This document shows positions 1 to 3,591 of a stretch of DNA of 7,323 bases, one piece after another; the stretch's first letter is position 1; each line of letters starts with the position of its first letter. This DNA comes from Clostridia bacterium. GTDB lineage: Bacteria > Bacillota > Clostridia > Christensenellales > CALWSW01. The notes under the pieces were generated by a model, which was given only the letters and a program-made list of their open reading frames with translations, had not been told where the DNA came from and made no database searches. The position numbers and the translations under genes are program-made. The stretch covers positions 1 to 7,323 of the forward strand of contig JAHZEH010000095.1 in the NCBI GenBank assembly GCA_019421925.1, given 5' to 3'.

Positions 1-909
1 AGCGTTCTCCACATGACGCTCCACCCGCAGGGAGAGTGTCTCCAGCCCTTGAAGAAACAGGAAGGCATGCAGCGGGGCAATAGCCGCCCCCATATCCCGC
101 AGCAGGATGGCGCGCACCTTGGTTACAAAAGCAGCGGGACCCGCGGCCTCCGCAAAGCTGACCCCGTGATAACTGGGATTGGGCTCCACCAGAGCGGGAA
201 ATTTACCGCTTTCTCTCCAATCAAATGTTCCGCCGTCCACAATTACCCCGCCGATCGCCGTCCCATGGCCGCCGATAAACTTGGTGGCGGAATGCACCAC
301 GATGTCCGCGCCATGCTCAATGGGCCGCAGCAGATAGGGGGTGGCAAAGGTATTGTCCACCACCAGGGGAATTTTGTGGGCATGGGCAATGTCCGCCACC
401 CTCTCCAGATCCACCAGCGTGGCGTTGGGGTTCCCAATGCTCTCGACAAAGATGGCCCTGGTATTCTCCCGGAGCGCCCCCTCAAACGCGCCCGGCTCGT
501 CGGGATTGACAAAGGTGGTCTCAATCCCGTACTGGGGGAGCGTTTGGGCCAGAAGGTTATAGGTGCCTCCATAGATGGTCTGGGCCGAGACGATGTGCTC
601 GCCCGCCCCCGCCAGGTTCATGAGGGTATACGTAACTGCCGCCGCACCCGAAGCCACGCCCAGCGCTCCAACACCCCCCTCCAGCGCCGCAACGCGCTGT
701 TCAAATACATCCTGGGTGGAATTTGTCAGTCTGCCATAAATGTTGCCCGGCTCGGCCAGCCCGAAACGGGCCGCCGCATGGGCGCAGTCCTTGAAAACGT
801 AGGAGGCGGTCTGGTAGATGGGCACGGCCCGGGCGTCGCTGGCGGGGTCGGGGTTCTCCTGTCCCACATGGAGCTGAAGCGTCTCAAAACGGTATTTCTT
901 TGGGATCAT
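1..909 (-). CDS. metY: O-acetylhomoserine sulfhydrylase (MetY type), 5' part only
   Basis: A PLP enzyme of the Cys/Met-metabolism family. By family it joins O-acetylhomoserine with sulfide to make homocysteine in the cytoplasm. The first 303 codons are present, out of about 425-430 usual for the family, and the frame is still open at the window edge, so the C-terminal domain is missing. Visible motifs are the N-terminal LQLHVGQ, IYQTASYVF and NIYGRLTNST, the phosphate-binding SGAAA near 87-91, DNTFATP with PLP-contacting Asp185, and HSATKFIGGHG with Schiff-base Lys210. NIYGRLTNST and the later GVSFAEAAGPAAF region fit O-acetylhomoserine sulfhydrylase better than cystathionine synthase. The ATG at 909-907 is preceded by AAGGAAA with a 7-nt gap. 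It lies 134 nt downstream of cysK with no promoter I can see between them, so it is probably in the same operon. The MetY/MetZ/CysD distinction rests on motif reading alone. Confidence 0.93.
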   Translation of the reverse strand, partial: MIPKKYRFETLQLHVGQENPDPASDARAVPIYQTASYVFKDCAHAAARFGLAEPGNIYGRLTNSTQDVFEQRVAALEGGVGALGVASGAAAVTYTLMNLAGAGEHIVSAQTIYGGTYNLLAQTLPQYGIETTFVNPDEPGAFEGALRENTRAIFVESIGNPNATLVDLERVADIAHAHKIPLVVDNTFATPYLLRPIEHGADIVVHSATKFIGGHGTAIGGVIVDGGTFDWRESGKFPALVEPNPSYHGVSFAEAAGPAAFVTKVRAILLRDMGAAIAPLHAFLFLQGLETLSLRVERHVENA

Positions 910-961
910 TTTTCTATTTCCTTTCTCTGGTCGTCTGTGTCTTTTGGTCCATCATAATCCG

Positions 962-1018
962 TCACATTCGGCCAAAGCGGAAATTGTGCCGCAGCATGGA
1001 GATCAAAATCGTGCCCAT
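962..1018 (-). CDS. Possible 18-residue leader peptide between cysK and metY
   Basis: A short ORF reading MGTILISMLRHNFRFGRM then TGA. Its ATG at 1018-1016 follows AAAGGAG (1033-1027) with an 8-nt gap, a better ribosome site than the one in front of metY. It begins 25 nt after the cysK stop and ends 52 nt before metY. The peptide is basic, has three Met and no Cys, and shows no signal peptide or known motif. It could be a translated spacer or leader affecting metY translation, an uncharacterised small protein, or chance. I see no clear terminator/antiterminator pair around it. Confidence 0.3.
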   Translation of the reverse strand: MGTILISMLRHNFRFGRM

Positions 1019-1043
1019 TCTCTTGGCTCCTTTATCTTTGGAA

Positions 1044-1973
1044 TTATTGAGCAAACATGGGGGTGGAAAGATATCGGTCTCCCCGGTCGGGCAGCAGGGC
1101 CACAATGGTCTTGCCACGGTTTTCAGGCCGCCGCGCCAGTTGTGCCGCAGCCCAGACCGCCGCGCCCGAGGATATACCCACCAGGATACCCTCCCCCCTG
1201 GCGACGGCCCGGCCCGTCTCAAAGGCGTCCTCATCGCTGACCGGGATGATCCTGTCGTATACCCCGGTATCGAGAACCTCCGGGACAAATCCCGCACCAA
1301 TACCCTGGATTTTATGGGGTCCGCTCCTGCCCTCCGAGAGCACGGGGGAACCAACGGGCTCAACGGCCACCACCTCTATGGACGGATTCCTGTTCTTGAG
1401 ATATTTCCCCACGCCTGTGATGGTGCCGCCCGTACCAATTCCCGCCACAAAGATATCCACCTGCCCCTCTGTGTCCTCCCATATCTCCGGGCCGGTCGTG
1501 GCAAAATGGACAGCCGGGTTGGCGGCATTGGTGAATTGGCTGGGCATAAAGCTGTCCGGCGTCTGTGCCAGCAGCTCCTCCGCTCTGGCAATCGCCCCCT
1601 TCATTCCCTTGCTTCCCTCGGTAAGCACCAGCTCCGCCCCATAGGCTTTGAGCAGGCTGCGCCGCTCCACGCTCATGGTCTCGGGCATTGTCAAAATCAC
1701 CCGGTATCCCCTAGCCGCGGCCATAGCGGCAAGACCAATGCCCGTGTTTCCACTGGTGGGTTCAATGATGACCGATCCCTCCCGCAGCAGGCCTCTGGCC
1801 TCCGCATCCTCAATCATAGCGTTGGCCACCCTGTCTTTGACGCTGCCCGCCGGGTTAAACCCCTCCAGTTTGGCCAGGATTCTGGCCTCCAGCTTCTGAT
1901 CCCGCTCAAATCCAACCAGCTCCAGCAGAGGCGTCCGTCCCACTATATCCGAAACCGACCGATAGATCCCCAT
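1044..1973 (-). CDS. cysK: Cysteine synthase A (O-acetylserine sulfhydrylase)
   Basis: A fold-type II PLP enzyme of about 309 residues, the normal CysK length. By family it replaces the acetate of O-acetylserine with sulfide to form cysteine. Near the N-terminus, VGRTPLLEL leads to NPAGSVKDR, where the Lys at about position 46 should hold PLP. PTSGNTGIGLA (about 72-82) is the substrate/carboxylate loop. MPETMS follows, then the phosphate-binding GIGTGGTITG (about 178-187), and GISSGAA near 266-272 supplies the Ser contacting the pyridine nitrogen. The ATG at 1973-1971 follows AAGGAGG with a 9-nt gap. An in-frame TTG three bases upstream is a possible but less likely start. It has its own sigma-A promoter and operator and is followed by metY, giving both cysteine and homocysteine routes from sulfide. 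In Bacillus subtilis CysK also binds the regulator CymR, which matters here because a related regulator is encoded immediately upstream. Confidence 0.96.
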   Translation of the reverse strand: MGIYRSVSDIVGRTPLLELVGFERDQKLEARILAKLEGFNPAGSVKDRVANAMIEDAEARGLLREGSVIIEPTSGNTGIGLAAMAAARGYRVILTMPETMSVERRSLLKAYGAELVLTEGSKGMKGAIARAEELLAQTPDSFMPSQFTNAANPAVHFATTGPEIWEDTEGQVDIFVAGIGTGGTITGVGKYLKNRNPSIEVVAVEPVGSPVLSEGRSGPHKIQGIGAGFVPEVLDTGVYDRIIPVSDEDAFETGRAVARGEGILVGISSGAAVWAAAQLARRPENRGKTIVALLPDRGDRYLSTPMFAQ

Positions 1974-2003
1974 CAATTGCTCCCTCCTTCATAAATACAA
2001 TAA

Positions 2004-2024
2004 ATCCTATGTGAATAATAGGAT
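2004..2024 (-). promoter_or_regulatory. Probable Rrf2-type operator at the cysK promoter
   Basis: A perfect inverted repeat, ATCCTAT, seven bases (TATTCAC on the minus strand), then ATAGGAT. Its upstream arm overlaps the last two bases of the cysK -10 hexamer and the rest covers the expected transcription start, a position where a bound repressor would block initiation. A related CCTAT/ATAGG repeat sits on the promoter of the adjacent Rrf2-family gene, which makes that protein the natural candidate to bind here. Binding itself is inferred. Confidence 0.7.
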
Positions 2025-2051
2025 ATTACCACCAAAAAAAGGAGCTGTCAA
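2023..2051 (-). promoter_or_regulatory. Sigma-A promoter of cysK(-metY)
   Basis: On the minus strand a perfect -35 TTGACA (2051-2046), a 17-nt spacer, and -10 TAATAT (2028-2023). The expected start is near 2016, leaving a leader of about 43 nt before cysK. The -35 hexamer and the T-rich spacer coincide with the 3' arm and U-tract of the predicted terminator of the upstream regulator gene. Confidence 0.85.
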
Positions 2052-2087
2052 CCCGGAAATTTTTCAGAATCCCGGAGACCGGCTCCT
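2034..2087 (-). terminator. Probable intrinsic terminator of the Rrf2-family gene
   Basis: Starting 6 nt after the regulator's TAG, minus-strand AGGAGC (2087-2082) can pair with GCTCCT (2045-2040), which runs straight into T7 (2040-2034). GTC/GAC and a CCGG/CCGG pair can extend the stem inward. The large interior makes it less compact than a textbook terminator, so it may act only partially. It overlaps the cysK promoter. Confidence 0.5.
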
Positions 2088-2093
2088 CCTCTG

Positions 2094-2528
2094 CTAAATA
2101 CAGTAGTCCATCCCCTCTGTTCCGCCTCCCATCAGGTCGCGCAGATTAAAGCTGTTGACATACTGATTGATCGTCTCATTCAACCCCTGCCAGAAGGCCA
2201 GCGTGGTACAGCTCTCCCTCCGGGGACACCGGTTGGGCTCCTCCTCCAGACAGGCCACCGGGGCGAGGCTGCCCTCCATCACGCGCAGAATGTCGCCCAC
2301 CGTGTACTGTTCCGGCGCGCGGGTCAGGCGGTATCCGCCCGCCGTGCCCCGGGCACTTTTGAGATAGCCCGCCCGGCTGAGCAGGGGAATGATCTGTTCC
2401 AAATATTTGACCGTGATACCCTGCCTGCCGGCAATATCCCGCAGGGAAACATAGCTCTCCCCATCGTCGTGCAGGGCAATGTCCGCCATCACCCTCAGGG
2501 CGTATCTCCCCTTGGTCGAAATTTTCAT
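2094..2528 (-). CDS. Rrf2-family transcriptional regulator (CymR/IscR-like)
   Basis: A 144-residue winged-helix regulator. MKISTKGRYALRVM at the N-terminus is the family signature, and residues about 27-68 (SLRDIAGRQGITVKYLEQII, then GTAGGYRL) form the helix-turn-helix and wing. Cys93, Cys101 and Cys107 occupy the place of the IscR [2Fe-2S] ligands, with spacing C-x7-C-x5-C instead of the C-x5-C-x5-C of E. coli IscR. The residue three after the last Cys is Leu where E. coli IscR has its His ligand. Bacillus CymR, as I recall it, lacks these cysteines. The C-terminus ends in Asp-Tyr-Cys-Ile; a terminal Ile is what CysE uses to enter the CysK active site. With cysK and metY directly downstream and a shared operator on both promoters, a cysteine- or sulfur-responsive repressor is the best reading. 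An iron-sulfur sensor of the IscR type is the alternative. The start follows AGGAGGGGG with a 5-nt gap. Confidence 0.92.
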   Translation of the reverse strand: MKISTKGRYALRVMADIALHDDGESYVSLRDIAGRQGITVKYLEQIIPLLSRAGYLKSARGTAGGYRLTRAPEQYTVGDILRVMEGSLAPVACLEEEPNRCPRRESCTTLAFWQGLNETINQYVNSFNLRDLMGGGTEGMDYCI

Positions 2529-2554
2529 GGTTTCCCCCTCCTGTTCTCTATAAC

Positions 2555-2570
2555 CCTATAATACTATAGG
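2555..2570 (-). promoter_or_regulatory. Probable autoregulatory operator of the Rrf2-family gene
   Basis: A perfect inverted repeat, CCTATA, GTAT on the minus strand, then TATAGG, which covers the -10 hexamer. Read as CCTAT/ATAGG half-sites the spacer is 6 nt, against 7 nt at cysK. The flanking T-rich bases also match between the two sites. A second palindrome, GGAATTCC (2569-2576), abuts it. Autoregulation is common for Rrf2 proteins, but binding here is inferred. Confidence 0.6.
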
Positions 2571-2586
2571 AATTCCATGATTTCAA
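2558..2586 (-). promoter_or_regulatory. Sigma-A promoter of the Rrf2-family gene
   Basis: Minus-strand -35 TTGAAA (2586-2581), a 17-nt spacer, and -10 TATTAT (2563-2558). The start would lie near 2551, giving a leader of roughly 22 nt. The -35 element is only 6 nt from the 34-bp palindrome that follows the Hsp20 gene. Confidence 0.8.
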
Positions 2587-2592
2587 CAATAG

Positions 2593-2626
2593 ACGGCGGG
2601 CGGTTCCCATGGGAACCGCCCGCCGT
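2593..2626 (-). terminator. Perfect 34-bp palindrome after the Hsp20 gene, possible terminator
   Basis: Seventeen bases on each side of the CCCA|TGGG centre are exactly complementary, and most pairs are G-C. It starts 14 nt beyond the Hsp20 stop, so transcription termination is the likeliest role. The minus-strand flank reads CTATTGTTG, so there is no proper U-tract and the intrinsic-terminator call is weak. It could instead insulate the adjacent regulator promoter, act as a 3' mRNA-stabilising hairpin, or be a repeated palindromic unit. Confidence 0.55.
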
Positions 2627-2640
2627 TCTATGTACCTGTG

Positions 2641-3090
2641 CTATTGAATTTCAATCCTCTGCCGGCCATCCGCCGCGCTGTCGGCCTTCTTGGGCAGAGT
2701 CACTCTAAGAACGCCGTCAGTGTACTGGGCGGTAATGCCGCTCTGCTCAATGCTGTCGACCTTAAAGCTGCGCTCCACCCGGCCATAACGGCGCTCGCTG
2801 CACACATAGCCGTCCTTCTCCTCCTTCTTCTCGGAGTTCATATGAGCGGCGATGGTCATGACGCCGTTGTCCACGCTCAGTTCGATCTGATCCTTGCTGG
2901 CTCCCGGCAGATCAGCGCTCAGCAGATAGTGATCCCCCTCGTCCTTGATGTCGACACGGATGGAACCCATCTCCTCCATGGATCCCAGGCCAAAGAAGGG
3001 ACGGAAGAAGTTGTCGTCAAACAGCCCCCTCATCACAGGAGAATTACCAAGCAGACGGCTTGCTTCATAAGGAATCATAGCAGACATCAT
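2641..3090 (-). CDS. Small heat-shock protein, Hsp20/alpha-crystallin family
   Basis: An ATP-independent cytoplasmic chaperone that by family holds unfolding proteins in large oligomers. About 149 residues, typical length. The N-terminal arm (MIPYEAS, then FFRPFFG) is followed by an alpha-crystallin domain at roughly 45-140. Diagnostic strands include IRVDIKDEGDHYLLSADLPG, the IELSVDNGVMTIAA segment, and YGRVERSFKVD followed by the TDGVLRVTLPK signature. The protein ends IEIQ, and the I-x-I is the usual C-terminal anchor for oligomer assembly. The ATG at 3090-3088 follows a perfect AAGGAGG with a 5-nt gap. The next codon is also ATG with an 8-nt gap, and either may be used. A longer frame from a TTG would start inside the ribosome site and is unlikely. 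It appears monocistronic, with its own promoter, two CtsR-like boxes and a structured leader. Confidence 0.95.
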   Translation of the reverse strand: MMSAMIPYEASRLLGNSPVMRGLFDDNFFRPFFGLGSMEEMGSIRVDIKDEGDHYLLSADLPGASKDQIELSVDNGVMTIAAHMNSEKKEEKDGYVCSERRYGRVERSFKVDSIEQSGITAQYTDGVLRVTLPKKADSAADGRQRIEIQ

Positions 3091-3144
3091 CAAAACCTCC
3101 TTCAAGGCATTTCAATTTATATTGGATCTCCGGGCCGGGAATTT

Positions 3145-3159
3145 GGCCTCCTGGAGGCC
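3145..3159 (-). promoter_or_regulatory. Hairpin in the Hsp20 leader with a potential anti-ribosome-site strand
   Basis: A perfect inverted repeat with 7-base arms (GGCCTCC/GGAGGCC) around one A in the roughly 90-nt leader. Its minus-strand CCTCC (3157-3153) could pair either with its own arm or with GGAGG of the Hsp20 ribosome site at 3102-3096. The ribosome site is also next to a CCTTGAAGG mini-hairpin. Small heat-shock genes often carry RNA thermometers, but I do not recognise a ROSE or fourU motif, so a regulatory role is inference. Confidence 0.35.
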
Positions 3160-3186
3160 CCATCCCTGTTCCCTTTTGATGGTTTT

Positions 3187-3215
3187 ATTATAGGATAAAG
3201 GTCAGCTAAGATCAA
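3187..3215 (-). promoter_or_regulatory. Sigma-A promoter of the Hsp20 gene
   Basis: Minus-strand -10 TATAAT (3192-3187) is perfect, 17 nt from a -35 TTGATC (3215-3210) that matches the consensus at four of six bases. The predicted start near 3180 leaves a leader of about 90 nt. The -35 hexamer lies inside the CtsR-like boxes, consistent with repression under non-stress conditions. Confidence 0.75.
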
Positions 3216-3232
3216 AGTCAAAGAAAGTCAGT
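3200..3232 (+). promoter_or_regulatory. Two tandem CtsR-like operator boxes at the Hsp20 promoter
   Basis: CtsR of Firmicutes recognises heptad direct repeats RGTCAAA-NAN-RGTCAAA. Plus-strand AGTCAAA-GAA-AGTCAGT (3216-3232) matches the first heptad exactly, the spacer rule, and five of seven bases in the second. GGTCAGC-TAA-GATCAAA (3200-3216) is a weaker copy that shares one base. Both have the 10-bp heptad periodicity expected for one face of the helix, and they cover the -35 region. The ctsR gene itself is not in the window, so the assignment rests on the motif and the target gene. Confidence 0.65.
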
Positions 3233-3333
3233 AGGTTTGTCTTGCTTCCCAAAATCCTTTATTATCTCCCATTATCAAAACTATTCCATTTTTTTGAGCG
3301 TTTTTCTCTCCTTTTCTCAAAAATTCACCCAAT

Positions 3334-3362
3334 AAAAAAGCGTCCCCCAATGGGACGCTTTT
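3334..3362 (-). terminator. Intrinsic terminator downstream of the M56 gene and hairpin cluster
   Basis: Minus-strand AAAAGCGTCCC, loop ATTGG, GGGACGCTTTT, ending in six T (3339-3334). The core is a 7-bp GC-rich stem extended by A-T pairs. It lies 230 nt after the M56 stop, so the repressor-sensor transcript would carry the hairpin cluster as a long 3' untranslated region. On the plus strand it ends in four T and could work weakly in that direction too. Confidence 0.85.
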
Positions 3363-3580
3363 GAGTGTCAATAATGCGGCACATGCCGCTATTTTGAGGC
3401 GGCAGCATTTCCCTCCGCCTACGGGGTCCCGGGCGGGAAATGCTGAAAAGAACGAAAACCTTGCGGGCTTTCATCCGTTCCGGCGTTCACGCCGCCGGAG
3501 CCAGACAAATAGTCAGGGGCTTCGGCCCTTGACAGTCCCGGAGGTTCTCGACGGGCCGAAGCGCCACCGCTGGGACGCTT
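3351..3580. repeat. 10-bp direct repeat TGGGACGCTT bracketing the hairpin cluster
   Basis: TGGGACGCTT occurs exactly at 3351-3360, where it is an arm of the terminator, and at 3571-3580, where it is part of the last hairpin. The 210 bp between hold nearly all of the structured region. It may reflect duplication of a terminator arm, a target-site-like duplication around an inserted element, or an alternative pairing partner for the AAGCGTCCC at 3338-3346. No terminal inverted repeats are visible inside it. Confidence 0.4.
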
Positions 3581-3581
3581 C
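3376..3581 (+). ncRNA. Candidate structured RNA or repeat element: six successive hairpins
   Basis: This non-coding stretch is almost wholly inverted repeats. Hairpins are at 3376-3389 (GCGGCA/TGCCGC), at 3403-3445 (a perfect 11-bp stem, CAGCATTTCCC/GGGAAATGCTG), and at 3481-3494 (CGGCG, TTCA, CGCCG). Further ones are at 3512-3533 (9-bp stem capped by TTCG), 3537-3555 (CCCGGAG, GTT, CTC-GA-CGGG) and 3558-3581 (GAAGCG-CCA, CCGC, TGG-GA-CGCTTC). The fourth includes a G-U pair and a cUUCGg tetraloop only when read on the plus strand, which favours plus-strand RNA. The nearest good terminator favours minus-strand RNA as part of the M56 3' leader. The last two hairpins both have a GA bulge on the 3' strand. 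I do not recognise an RNA family. A palindrome-rich interspersed element is the main alternative. Confidence 0.4.
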
Positions 3582-3591
3582 TCCCCCATTT

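Noticed and set aside
13..957. A long open frame on the plus strand opposite metY
   Set aside because: It is antisense to a motif-perfect PLP enzyme, has low-complexity composition, no ribosome site and no family features.
1019..1043. A separate promoter or riboswitch for metY in the cysK-metY gap
   Set aside because: No -35/-10 pair with acceptable spacing and no SAM-box or T-box features were found in the 134-nt gap.
900..1994. A 364-codon plus-strand open frame opposite cysK
   Set aside because: The minus strand encodes cysK with all catalytic motifs; the opposite frame is a by-product of GC-rich coding.
2641..3105. Start of the Hsp20 gene at an upstream TTG
   Set aside because: That codon follows in-frame codons made of the AAGGAGG ribosome site itself, so the ATG at 3090 or 3087 must be used.
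3237..3265. Possible plus-strand promoter TTGTCT, 17 nt, TATTAT that could drive the hairpin cluster
   Set aside because: The -35 match is modest, the AT-rich spacer makes chance matches likely, and the terminator at 3334-3362 lies between it and the cluster. Kept only as a hint for strand-specific RNA data.
3233..3333. AT-rich spacer upstream of the Hsp20 promoter
   Set aside because: No ORF, repeat or convincing operator seen beyond the weak promoter noted.
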